Shown: positions 11,357 to 22,181 of the stretch, piece by piece
Layout: every line of letters begins with the position of its first letter
Position numbering within the stretch: the first letter of the stretch is position 1
Origin: Armillaria gallica
Lineage: Eukaryota > Basidiomycota > Agaricomycetes > Agaricales > Physalacriaceae
Length of the DNA stretch: 64,000 bases
Direction: 5' to 3'
Assembly (NCBI GenBank): GCA_037576215.1
Contig: JBANDB010000009.1
Coordinates: 2,108,001-2,172,000, forward strand
The notes under the pieces: model-generated
What the model saw: only the letters and a program-made list of their open reading frames with translations
Databases searched by the model: none
Told to the model about the DNA's origin: nothing
Translations under genes and position numbers: made by a program

Positions 11357-14300
11357 ATGTCATCGAGTCGGTCTAACTCGTCAAATTCTGTCGCCCAAGG
11401 CCACTCCTCGCGTCGCGACAACCAATCTGTTTCCTCCAATCATTCAGGACGCAGTGAACGAGCGGGGAGTTCACGGGCACATGTGAGCGTGCTGCAGTCG
11501 ACGAATCTTCCTTCTTACTGATATTTCTACAGCCAGCGGTGGAATCTGCGGTGACACGTCTGCTGATGTCTATCAAGATGCTGCTGGAGGCGCTCACACA
11601 ATGGAGTCTCATGCAAGTGGACGAAACCCATGTCAGTGATGTATACGTTCAGTTAGGGAACGACTTCAATGCTGCAGTGGCAGCGTTCGCCGCGTTCAAT
11701 ATCGACATGATGTGAGTGTTGCTTTGAATATTTCAATCATGTCTATTCACCGTGTCCAGCGAGCTTCTATCTGTACCGGACGACTTGCGAACAGTCTTAG
11801 AGCAATGTCTCGCTGAAGATCCTACGCCCGAAAATCTTGAGATGTACCTGCCGACTGTCAGACAAATCATTACCCAGCTGCTGCAAGGACTGCGGGGCAA
11901 GCAGTCCATATATCGCCGCATTGTCTCTGACCATCGACGAAGGTCTGAGCAGTCTGGCCATGAGAGGACCGACAGTCGGTCGTCACGGAGCGATCGAACA
12001 ACGCGGCGAGAACCATCTCATCGAAGTCAGCTATCGCGAACTATTGCAGAAAATGGGGAGTATCGAAGAAGTGGGTCGGCATCGGGAAGAAGAAGTCTTG
12101 GTCAGTCATCTCGCGAACAACTCAATGGAAACTCGTCATTCGTGGGAGGGTTTTCTCCACAAGTCACGTCGCCTCCCCTTGGCCCTGATCCAGAGATGTC
12201 CGGGGAGATGCCTAATCCACACGATACACCGACTGGTCCTCCTCCCGTTCCGCCACCCAATGAACCCCTTCCACCCGACCCTTCCTTTGATGATGACTCG
12301 TCTGCTGCTACAGCTAAACCTCCCACATCAGCTCAGCCCGCCGTTCCATCCACCATGAAACGATATTCTTTGGTTGATAAACCAATGTCGTCGCCTCCTC
12401 CTGCTCCTAGTCTTGTCGTTGAGCCATCAAGCCCTGAACATCCCTCCGACGAAAGGAATGCCTCGCCAGAGACTCCGCCTTCAGAAACTCCGCCCATAGA
12501 TGCTGCGCAAGTTCCGGCTATGGCGAGTTCGCTTGCTGCTCTCAAACAAAGCGATGCCCTAGAACGCAGGGCATCAAAGCGGTATTCAACATATAATATA
12601 TCCAAAATGACAGGTTCCACCTCGCGAGAGCGATCCGTACGAGGGCAGGCCAACCGACGTTCCATGGCAGTTTCATCCGCCCTTACGCCAGGAGAATTGG
12701 CCGTTCTTACAGAAGTGGACGACGAAGAAGCTTCCTCTCCACCTCCAACACGGGGAGGCAGCTCATCTGTATCTCTTCGTTCTCCTTCTCGAGGCTCAGA
12801 ACGGCAAGCAACAACCCCTCCTATACCGCCTTTGCCATCCACACCTGCTAGGACACCAGAACCTCCTGAGCCTCCTTTCTCGGTGAAGAAGCCGGCTGCA
12901 ACAGCTGCTTTTGAGGAGGAGCCAGAGACATCCAAGTTCACTGTTTTCTTGCAGCTTGGCAGGGAAGTCAAGAAGGCGGTCATAGAACCCGGAATGTCTT
13001 TTTCATCACTTAGGGTATTATTCGTGGATCGGTTTTCATATAATCCTGGTCTCGATAACTTCCCTGCCATATATATCCGCGATCCTTCGAGCGGCGTGCA
13101 ATATGAACTCGAGGATATGGACGAGGTTAAAGAAAAGTGTCTCCTCTCCCTGAACATCGAACGTGAGTGAATCATTACGGCATTTAATGTCTTTGCTCAT
13201 TTCATTCGCAGCTCTTGACCAGATCAAGCAGCACATTGATACCCAAATTTCGACTTTGTCTCAAGATATTAAAGAGCTGCGATCAGTTGTTGCCAATAAC
13301 AATCGACAATCCACGCAGTTCCCTACTATTGCTACCCAGCCTCTCGCAGAGAGTACTCCCGCGCCCCCGCGGCCTAGTGATAAGCAGTTCCAGCATGTTG
13401 CTAGACGGCTATCTCGATTCGTTGGCTCAGCTTCTTCCCCTTCATCTCCCCATACTCCTACACCCATGCCTTCTATCGTACCGCAAATCACTGGTCAATC
13501 ACTACAGCCACAGATGACAGGCAGCTCCGTATTTTCAGAATACTCCACACGCGTTATGACCGATTTAAAGACGCAATTCGACGAGGTGCAAAATCTCCGG
13601 CGTGACCTCGGAGTTATGCGACAGTTGTATACTGAGTTTATGAAGCAGACGAAAGAGTCTTTGGGCAATTTGCGGACGCAGACGCAATCAGTGAAGCAGT
13701 TAGCTAACGTGAGCGTAGGCGGTGCTCGGGCGTTCATTGATACTGGCAAGAAGAATCTGGACACTCGGAGCCAGAATATCTTGACCGAAGTCGAGAGGCT
13801 GCAGGACACGATTGACACCGTGAAGGCGGACGTGCTCAAACGGCATATCACCCCCAAATCCCAGTACATGAAGACGGTCCAGAAGGACGTGGATGCAGCG
13901 GCATCTGAACTTGAGAGTCTCAAGGAGCACATCATGACTATCAAACCGATGTGGAAGAAGACATGGCAGGAGGAGCTACAAAACATCGTTGAAGAGCAGC
14001 AGTTCATGAACCACAATGAAGAGCTACTCAATGATCTTCTCGAGGATCACAAGGCGCTGGCCGAACTGTTTGGACATCTGAACCAGGTGGTCAGCATGGG
14101 GACACAGCGTATACCGAAGGGACGGCAATTCCAGTTACCACCGCCAGAAGAGAATCACAGCGGCGGATTGAGCACAGTCATGATGGAAATTCGCGGTGCG
14201 GCTGTTGATCCTGAGAAACGGCTGAAGGCGATTGAGGAGAGCCGGAGGATTCGGGCGAAGGAGCTGGCGAGCCGTTCGGATGATCTCCATGCTGAGTTGT

Positions 14301-14479
14301 CGGATTTTGTTGGCGGGAAGAAGCTGAGGATGACGGGAGGAGCAGAGGAAGCAGAACGGGTGAGGCAGAAGCGGAACGATCTAACGTTGAAGGCCATGTT
14401 CAATGGTGGCGGTGGTGCCGCGATAGCGGGAAGCGAAGCTTCTCCATTGAGTTCGCCGGATATTTCTTCGGGTTCGTAA
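11357..14479 (+). CDS. BUD6: BUD6/AIP3-like actin and formin regulator
   Basis: Four exons (11357-11482, 11533-11711, 11760-13162, 13212-14479) join in frame to 991 residues. Bud6 acts at sites of polarised growth, where it binds actin monomers and stimulates formin-driven cable assembly. The N-terminal region (about 43-145) matches the family's helical start (AVTRLLMSIKMLLEALTQWS, then LLSVPDDLRTVLEQCL). A Ser/Pro-rich spacer with polyproline runs follows. The AIP3 region starts near residue 500 (KFTVFLQLGREVKKAV, then RFSYNPGLDNFPAIYIRD). The rest is predicted coiled coil (LDQIKQHIDTQISTLSQDI onwards), the actin-binding flank. It is longer than yeast Bud6 (788) because of the spacer. All three introns use GTGAGC or GTGAGT donors and are 48 to 50 bases. 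It faces the GH16 gene tail to tail. The call is strong. Confidence 0.87.
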
Positions 14480-14887
14480 TTTTGGGATACACTTTCATAC
14501 GCTTTTGGAGTTTGTTCTTTTCACGTCATCTTTCCACGGCATGAGCTGTGTTGTGTTTCATAGTGCTGTATTCTGCTTTCCTGCTTTCACATCATTCATC
14601 AATTATTTCAGAGTGGCATCAGACTTTTGGACTTCATAGCTCGAGTTTGCGTTGACTCTTACGTTGATGGTATTTTGAGCTTGACGACACAATGGTGAAT
14701 GCCGCTGGTAATCAGATGTTGCACTGCAAGCATGAGTGAAAGAGGTGTTCAATATCAACACGACACATTGAAGCGAGTCGATATTATACATTAGAGAATA
14801 AAATAGTACAACCCTAAAGACACACTACACAATACCCTTCAACTTGAAGTGAAATGAACATCAACGACGACGGAGTGTGCTACAAAC
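14480..14887. other. Convergent intergenic stretch
   Basis: About 400 bases between the stop codons of BUD6 (plus strand) and the GH16 gene (minus strand). It is T-rich after BUD6 and A-rich towards the GH16 stop, as expected of two facing 3' untranslated regions. No other feature is seen. Confidence 0.5.
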
Positions 14888-15909
14888 TCAACAGTCCAGA
14901 GTCATACTATGAATGTACGCCGGTATTTTCTCGCGCTGCTGGCTCCAATCGATGGGACCTCTCGCCCACTCAGATGTCCCTTCATGTTCACTCGCATCCC
15001 AAATACCACACTGAATGCGAAGGCAATGACTGGGATAACGTTCTCCCGCTTGTTCTATAAATATGTCAATACAAATCTCACTACGGGACAGGAAATTGAC
15101 TGACCTTTCGTAAGGGTCCGTACGACCTTCTCATCGATGCCCCAAACAATCCTGTCCGAGTTGTAGTCTATGAAGTACGTATGCTTTTGAGCAATACTCC
15201 CGTCTACGCGTTCGACGGAGTTGTACTTGTTGTACATCGGTTCTTTCTCGCCTGGGAGGAAAACGAAGACGTTGGTAGACCAGTGGGTTGGGTCTCCGCC
15301 GAGAAGCTCCACGTCGATCTCGTCTAATGAGTCTAAACGAGTGGTTATGAGGAGACGTTAGAGGCGGTAGATGTAAGAAGGAAAAAGAATTGAAAATGGT
15401 AATGAAAGGTACTGCCGGGTACGGCCGATGCGGGTAACCGATCCCGACGACTCGTACAGCCACATACTCCAATAGTAGATGATATAAGTTCTTACCGGAG
15501 CCTATGAGGATGATTGCGGTGACCACGCCTGAAACAGTTGGGGCGGTAACTTCGAAAGATAGTTTTCCGTGCCTAATATGATTGTGTCAACGGTGGCGGG
15601 TTGATGGGAAGGTGTAAGTACGCACACGCAGAGTTCGGTCGAGTTGATTGTCGCGCCTTGACCAATTTTGTCGTTCACATTGCCTGTTCGCTTCACAGGC
15701 CCTTCAGGTTTGAGCAGATACATGGCGAGTCCATCGTCACCAGTCTCGTATGTTTCCGGAGGGCTGAGGGCTCTGAAGAGCGAATCTGAACCGACTGAGC
15801 CAGAAGGGAACGTCGTGTGAAATGGTTGGCAGCTAGTATCGCCGGACGCCTCAGCCGTCCAACCAGATATGAGAACGAGGAGAAGACCGTAGAGTGAGAG
15901 GATAAACAT
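14888..15909 (-). CDS. GH16 CRH-type cell-wall transglycosidase, copy 1
   Basis: Four exons (15909-15626, 15572-15496, 15332-15105, 15054-14888) join to 251 residues. CRH enzymes are extracellular and link chitin to beta-glucan in the wall. Residues 1-21 form a signal peptide (FILSLYGLLLVLISGWTAEA). The GH16 active-site motif DEIDVE follows the third exon start, with LLGGDPTHWSTNVF behind it and the conserved CGIWDASEHEGTSEWARGPI block near the C-terminus. The last residues, LDC, match the paralogue at 20 kb. Two Cys in the N-terminal half and two at the end may pair. Intron 2 is unusually long here (163 bases). No GPI signal or chitin-binding module is visible, so the protein is probably secreted. 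Exact family subgroup is inferred. Confidence 0.85.
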
Positions 15910-16002
15910 GATTACTTTACCGCGTTCAAATGAGGAACTTAAATACGCGCCTAGCGGTGAGTCATGTGACCGAGAAAGAAAAAATTAAAATTAAATAAAA
16001 CA

Positions 16003-17045
16003 TTACGAAGGAGTCGCCGGAGTCGCTGGTGGTGAGATAGGTTTGTTGAGATCCTCCAGCTGGATGGGCTGTCCTTCTGCACGTTTTTGCCACCAGTCCA
16101 CGACCACATTTTCGACAGTACTCTCTCGTAACTTCCTCCGCTCCGATACCCGTGCCAATATGGCGGCCCGTGTCATGGCCATCGGGTTCTTGATCTTGTT
16201 GTTCGAGCTGAGTTCCCGGGTCAACTTCAAGAACATCAGCTTCTGTGTCTCTTTGCCCTCGGCGACTTGGAATGCATCCTCCAGCCTCTTCGTCCTTTCC
16301 TCCTTTGCCTTTTCGTCCATCTCCTCCACGCGATGAGGGTAGTAAAAGGGTTCCACAAGCCCGACTACAGTTCGTTTGTAAGCCGTCTTGGTTTGCGGTG
16401 CTCCACGTCCGGGAACGGCGGGGCGGTAGATGTCGGTTCGGATGTATGTGGTCTTCACGCCGTAAACAGCGAGGAGGTAGGAACGAATGTCGGTCTTTGT
16501 GATGGAGAGTGGGATACGGAAGGTAGCTTCGTAGGGATTGTAAGGCTCTCCTGGAGGTGTATTGTTCCGTACGAGACGAAATATGACATTGGGCAGGTAG
16601 ATGGTCTGCCCAACGACCTCGACTTCCTGCTTCCCATCCCGAGTGACCGTCCTCATACCGCGAATCCGCGACCGCTGCTTGTTCTGCCGTTCATGCCACT
16701 TCTTTTCCGACTCGTCTCCATCCCTGTGAGAAAGCAGACCCTGTGCTTTGCGGCGAAGGTAGCGAGCATGGTCGCTGGGTGTGAGTCCAAGAAATGTTGC
16801 GTCGGTTTCGCCTGGCTTGATTACTCGACCCGTTTTTTTCTCGCGGCGGGCTCGAACAGCGATGGGGTAGACGCTGTCCGGGCGACGAGGGCAGCTTCAG
16901 GTATGGCTGAGGATGGTCGCTTGACCTTAACATTTTTTGGGCCAGAGGAAGCAGTAGCTGATGGTTTTGCAGATCGAATGGCGATGCCGGTCTCAGATGT
17001 CGGCCGCCCTGTCGAGTAGAGACGTCGAAATGCTATTCCTAGCAT
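16003..17045 (-). CDS. Mitochondrial large-subunit ribosomal protein uL23m
   Basis: The C-terminal frame (from about 16890 down to 16003) carries the uL23 core: TIYLPNVIFRLVRNNTPPG, then FRIPLSITKTDIRSYL, AVYGVKTTYIRT and RDIYRP-like residues, followed by a fungal mitochondrial extension. The upstream frame starts at 17045 with a classic presequence (MLGIAFRRLYSTGRP). The two frames do not meet. The join needs either one extra base in the C4 run (minus strand; GGGG at 16864-16867 on plus), giving TASTP then IAVRARRE, or a weak 92-base intron (GTTAAG...GCGAG). The first reads better and resembles other single-base breaks in this window. uL23m sits at the mitoribosome exit tunnel. It diverges from the DCR2-like gene, the two start codons being 200 bases apart. 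Confidence 0.8.
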
Positions 17046-17243
17046 GGTGTCCACGGTGCTGGTGAATTCACTGCCGACTCCGTGACCCGGTGATGACCGT
17101 CGCTGTCGAGAGAAAATCTCGACACGTGACACACAGACACGCCCATCACCCCTGGCGTTATCGCTTAAGCTTCTACCTCCATCTTCACAAGCAAGACCCG
17201 ACGTACAAGACGTAGGCCATTATCGCCGGCTGGCACAGACGCC

Positions 17244-19662
17244 ATGGCTATCTTCATAACCCGCATTTTCCGAGCACTGAGGTCGACATGTGCTCCAATA
17301 ACAGCTATAATATGCTTCTCCCTTATGCTCACTTATGTTTTCATTCTCTATCAACCGACACCTGGTCCTGGTATAAAGCAAAGACTTGGCTGGCAGTCAT
17401 GGGACACTGTATCGATGTCGGAGAGCGACTTGGCCGCCGCAAATTCCACGACTCCAACGTCAGGAACCGACGAAGACATTCCAGACGGTGTGGATTGGTG
17501 GAACGTCACCCAAGACGACACAACTTATGATTCGGGTAGTCTCCCTTTGGATGTATGGGGACCGCTACTGCCCCACGATACCGGCCGTATGTGTTACCTG
17601 CCTATATCGTAATCATTCATCTTACACGTATCTAGTGTCTGAAATCACCCTTACGCGATGTGTAATTGACCCCAAGTTTGCGGAAGATCTCTGTGCGCCC
17701 GATACAACTCCAGAAAAGGATGCTATCAGAGGCAATTGGGTCCGTGTCGAAAGGAATCTCAACGTGGAAGCAGGTTATTGGTCTGGGTACCTGGTGAGTA
17801 GTATTCTAGATACATTCTTGTAATTTGACTGAGTGCTTTACAGAGCTTGTACTACAGACGGACAAGACGACAAGATATAAACCTCGTCACTGATATCCGC
17901 TTGCTTCCTAAAGACGAGGAGCTGAACTCGGCAGATGGCTGGCATCGTGTCCCCCTTTCCGCTCGGTCCGGCGTTGTTGGTGTTCCACCCATGCACCTGT
18001 GGTACCGTCTGGGAAAGACTGCGGGTGCTATGACTGCGGAAGAACGCAGCCAAATAATCACCGAACTTGATGTTTTGTACGGTGAGGATATTCCATGGTA
18101 CGGTTTCGAGAAGCTGCAGCCGCCCACATTACCTACCAACGGACGAACCGTTGATACTTGGTTAACATACCGTCGCGGTGTCAAGCCTCCCCACGCGCCC
18201 CACCACTTCATTTCTCACACTCTGGCGACTTCAAGATCTTGCAGGTGGCCGATCTTCACTTTTCGGTCTCCCAAGGCAAATGCCGAGACGTCGACTTCCC
18301 TTGCGAGAATTCAGACAACCTAACCTCCACGATGCTGGGAAGGGTGATTGATGCGGAGAAGCCTGACCTTGTGGTCTTCAGTGGCGATCAGCTTAATGGT
18401 CAAGGCACGTCTTGGGATCCCAAGTCGGTTCTAGCAAAATTCGCTAGGGCCGTGACAGAGAGAGGAATACCCTGGGCGGCTATCTTTGGAAACCACGATA
18501 GTGAAGTTGGAGCAGGGAGAGTAGAGCAGATGGAGATGATGAAGGCATTGCCTTATAGTCTTGTTCAGCGGGGACCAGAGGACATACATGGCGTCGGGAA
18601 TTATGTTCTCAAAGTCATGAGCGCAGACGCGTGGGTTCTCACACACTTGCTTGGACCTAGAACAACACTAACATGCACACATTTAGTTCCAAAATGCATT
18701 TATTGACTCTATACTTCTTGGACTCGGGATCCTACTCCAACGGGTTCTACAACTTTGGGGAGCGTTTATGCCCACGGCATATGACTGGATACGGCAGGAT
18801 CAAATCGATTGGTTCTTGCAGGAATCAGGTATGCCATCAGACTGGTCTCTTCTCTGTTTATGCTAATGGCATGCGATTCCCATAGGTTCAATATCACCAA
18901 TTGAACGTCCTTTTTCACCCTGATACAACCAAAGATTTTGGGGACTCGTGGACCAAGCGACAAGACGACCAAGTGACTCCTACAACGACCAAGCTAGCAA
19001 AACCGAACGCCCTAATGTTTTTCCACATTCCTTTGTATGTTACTTGTCTTCTCGTGATCGTCGCTCCCTCACACTTGGTTAGACCTGAATCCTATACACC
19101 TGCGGATGTTGACCCTCGAACAGGGAAACCGCTCGATGTTGGTATCCATGGAGAAGAAGCAGCCGGAAATGCGAAGGGGACTGATGGATTCTTTGAAAAA
19201 GCATTGCTGACCGCTTTGGAGAGCGAGCATGTTTCATCGGGAACTGAGCATGAAGTCAAGGTCGTGGCGAATGGCCATTGTCATCGTACGCAAATCTCTA
19301 ATCATTACGATCGTCGCCTATATTCCTGACCTTGAACCTTTACCAGTGACTGAGAATTGCCGTCGCGTGAACGGTATTTGGCTGTGCTTCGGCGGTGGAG
19401 GGTGAGTATTAGACATGCTATACTACCTGTTATCGTGCTGACGTTGCTTCAGGTCGTATTCGGGTTATGGAAAGATAGGGTAAGCTAGCACTCCGTCTCA
19501 TCTGAGATGTTCGACGCGTTCTGAATTATTTTGTGCAGGTTCGATCGTCGATTCCGGGTTTACCAAATTTCAGATTATGGGGAGACTATAAGAACATATA
19601 AACGGACTGAGAAAGATGAGATTCTCGATGAGATGGTCCTTGTTGGTCGGCATGACCCATAA
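17244..19662 (+). CDS. DCR2-like metallophosphatase (three frame breaks)
   Basis: Nine exons (17244-17586, 17636-17793, 17844-18630, 18687-18838, 18886-19034, 19083-19285, 19347-19401, 19453-19479, 19539-19662). Dcr2-type phosphatases belong to the calcineurin-like superfamily and act in cell-cycle and unfolded-protein control in yeast. A signal anchor occupies residues about 8-38. Metal-binding motifs follow in order: VADLHFSV, VFSGDQLNG, FGNHDSE, and VVANGHCH near the end. The frame must shift at three places to follow the family: near the C4 run 18198-18201 (one base missing), near 18748-18754 (one base missing) and near 18906-18916 (one base extra). The last two nearly cancel, so an uninterrupted but wrong frame runs between them. 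All motifs are present, which favours assembly error over decay. Confidence 0.8.
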
Positions 19663-20068
19663 GGCCTTAAGGGTCAAATCTATGTAATTTCAGATAACTT
19701 AAGTAAGGTGTACTTTAATTTAATCTATCCAGGACAACAGTCACACAGCAAAAGTGATGGCGGGGATTCCTTTCGCCTCCCATCAGATGTATCGTAAGGA
19801 TCAGCGATGCTGTAATCAGATGTATGGCCGCCGCCTTGCGCTACGGAATTTTGTTTCGTTGTTGGAAGGAGATGACGAGTGGACAGTGCTGTTGGAATGT
19901 AGGTCTGCATGAACAGGCTGTGCACTGTACACCCTCTGGTAGCCTCTTAAGCGCTGCGCGCACCTCTCGTTGGAACTGCGTTTAACGACCTTTACGACCC
20001 CAGAAGCCGAATCTGCCTGGTGCAGAGGAAGCCAAGACCAAAGACGATCTGGTATCGCTAAAATAACA
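19663..20068. other. Intergenic stretch, no feature seen
   Basis: About 400 bases between the DCR2-like stop and the first candidate start of the second GH16 gene, both on the plus strand. Short open frames on the minus strand show no motif. It presumably holds the DCR2 3' region and the GH16 promoter. Confidence 0.4.
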
Positions 20069-21027
20069 TGCTCGCTGTCCTCCTTCCACTCCTTCTCTTA
20101 ATGCAGGTGCTTCTCTCCACTGGGTTAGCTATCGTTCCCCGGGATGACGAGCGACTGCGAAGCCTTCGATTCAGATTTTCCCACGGGCTCAGTTGTAGAT
20201 TCTGATGCAGATTCGAGTAATGTGCATTTCATAGCCATTAGTCCGAAAGGGTCATACACCACGGGGAACGGTGCTTTAGAGCTGAAGCTCCAGAAGCCTG
20301 ATGGTGATGTTACGGCCAAAGATGGCATCAATGACAAAGTAGGTGTGGGAGCTACGGTCAATGCTACAAGCCTATGTCGTGAGTAGTGGATCTAGGCTTC
20401 GAGTCAAGGACTGGAACTAATACTCATTGAATAGGCATGGAAAAGTGACGTTTGTGGCGGAGACCCCCAAGGTGGCTGGTGTCGTCTCCGCTATGATTCT
20501 CATAGGCTCTGGTATGTCCTACGAGCGGTGGTGGATCTCGTCATCAAATCTAACATCATGAACTAGACAGTCAAGATGAAGTTGACATTGAAATTCTTGG
20601 CGGCGACATCGATCATTGGCAAACGAATTTCTTCGCGACACCGCCTGGTTCACAACCCATATTTGGAAAATTTGGAGGCACTCATGGCTATAATGACAGT
20701 GACGCGTCCAGTAACCATACGTACGTCATTGACTGGAACCAGGACAGGATATCTTGGTCTGTCGATGGAGATGAGGCAGTGCGGAACGTGCAGAAAAGTG
20801 AGCTTTCAATACCGTTCTGCGTCGTTTGCTTTAACGAATCAATTGCAGAGGATTCAACGATTGGCGGGCAGACGTATTATCCGACGCATAAGATGAGAAT
20901 GCAGATGGGAATTTGGGATGCTAGTGGTGAAGCTGGTTCTGCATCCTGGGCTAAAGGGCCTATTGATTGGAATAGCGCACCGGGTGATATCAGAACGCTT
21001 ATTCATAGCGTGAAAGTAGAATGCTAG
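20069..21027 (+). CDS. GH16 CRH-type cell-wall transglycosidase, copy 2
   Basis: Exons 20144-20382, 20435-20511, 20567-20797 and 20849-21027 give 241 residues from the ATG at 20144. Exon 2 is 77 bases, as in copy 1. The active site reads DEVDIE, followed by LGGDIDHWQTNFF, and the end holds GIWDASGEAG, WAKGPIDW and VKVEC. Role as for copy 1: secreted glucan-chitin crosslinking. An ATG at 20069 opens a hydrophobic segment typical of a signal peptide, but its good reading (LLLLMQVLLSTGLA) is partly in another frame, so an indel between 20090 and 20143 is likely. Without it the protein would lack a secretion signal, which is not expected. The exon 1 donor that keeps frame (GTAGTG at 20383) is weaker than the neighbouring GTGAGT, which would shift it. 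Confidence 0.76.
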
Positions 21028-22181
21028 GTCGTTCAGCATTATGTGCGTTTCGTATCCCAAGACGAGGAACGTGATCTCCCACGACCAAAGGCAGACGTCT
21101 CTCGAAATGAATGTCTTTATGATTTTAATCTTTGCCTGCGGCTAGAGTCTTTTTCAAATATTCAATTTGTCTGGCTTCCACTGGTGCGAGTAATCGAAGG
21201 AAGGATGGTCAGTGAGGTACCATTTCTTGACGTTAATGTAAGCGCGACTGCCTGTGCGGTAATACACTTTCTCGACAATCATCGTCGTGCGAGGTATACA
21301 CACCCTTGGTCTGGGATGCGTGAAGCGGACGTCGTAGTCTTCAAGAAGCTTCGTGTAATGAAGGTTGTGCAGAGAGTGGTGGTTTTTTGCAGTTACATGT
21401 CGGAACTCGTCGAGCGAGAGGATACACACGAAAGGCGGCGCGCCCGTCGCAGCTGTAATGTTCTGAACAGCGGTGAAATCGAACACCTGCATATAGGGTG
21501 GTCTCGTGGTAACCCAGCGCCGTCAGATGATCAGTGCGCGGTAAGCATGTCCATTGGTCCTGATATTAATAAGTCAGTCTCCGAAAGAATTTGCAGCAGA
21601 AAATATGGGTACATGCATAGGACCTATGGCCTAGAAGAGAACCGTGGAGTTCATTCCGCTCGATACTCGTCCAGATCTTGCGCAGACGCCTTGTTCTTGA
21701 AGATAGCTTTGCAGATAGGCTTATGAATATGCCAATTGGGAATTTCTTTTTAACAATATGAACAGTCAGGTACCAGTATATCTTGTCAGGCGGCGTACAG
21801 CATTGCCGACCGGCCTAGAGAAGTTTAGGTTGAAGTCCTGAATTCAAAATCATGCAGTTTGCACTGCGAGCATCCCCAGAAGCGTGTATAACTTTTGGCT
21901 TCGGATTGGGAGAAGTTCTGGCATCGGTGGAGTTAGCGAAACTTTAGAAGTAGCCAACTTCAGAGCATGTCCAGAGCTGACGCCCGCACAGGATGGTCAA
22001 GGTAGAGAACAGATGTGACTTCAAATCGAGGGGCACCATTGGGAAGATTTTGATCTAGCGACATGATAGTGTAAATGCAAACTTCAAAGCTATGTAGTCG
22101 CGGAGAGAAGTTCAACGGCAATTTCGGGCCGAATATGGGCGACTAATTTGGATCTGTTCTTTCCTTGCCCACGTTTCAACC
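21028..22181. other. Intergenic stretch with unconfirmed open frames
   Basis: About 1.15 kb. A 227-codon open frame at 21043-21726 (plus) and a 112-codon one at 21154-21492 (minus) overlap. Neither shows a recognisable motif, signal peptide or supporting intron, and the plus frame starts inside what should be the GH16 3' region. I treat both as unproven. Confidence 0.3.

Noticed and set aside
12333..13175. 280-codon open frame on the minus strand
   Set aside because: Antisense shadow of the BUD6 Ser/Pro-rich exon; biased codon use there leaves the opposite strand open.
18181..18235. Possible 55-base intron GTCAAG...TTCAAG explaining the first DCR2 break
   Set aside because: It keeps frame but would delete the conserved strand just before VADLHFSV, and both splice sites are poor. 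A one-base loss in the C run explains more.
21043..21726. 227-codon plus-strand frame after GH16 copy 2
   Set aside because: No motif, no supporting splice sites, and it overlaps a minus-strand frame of similar quality; not enough to call a gene.
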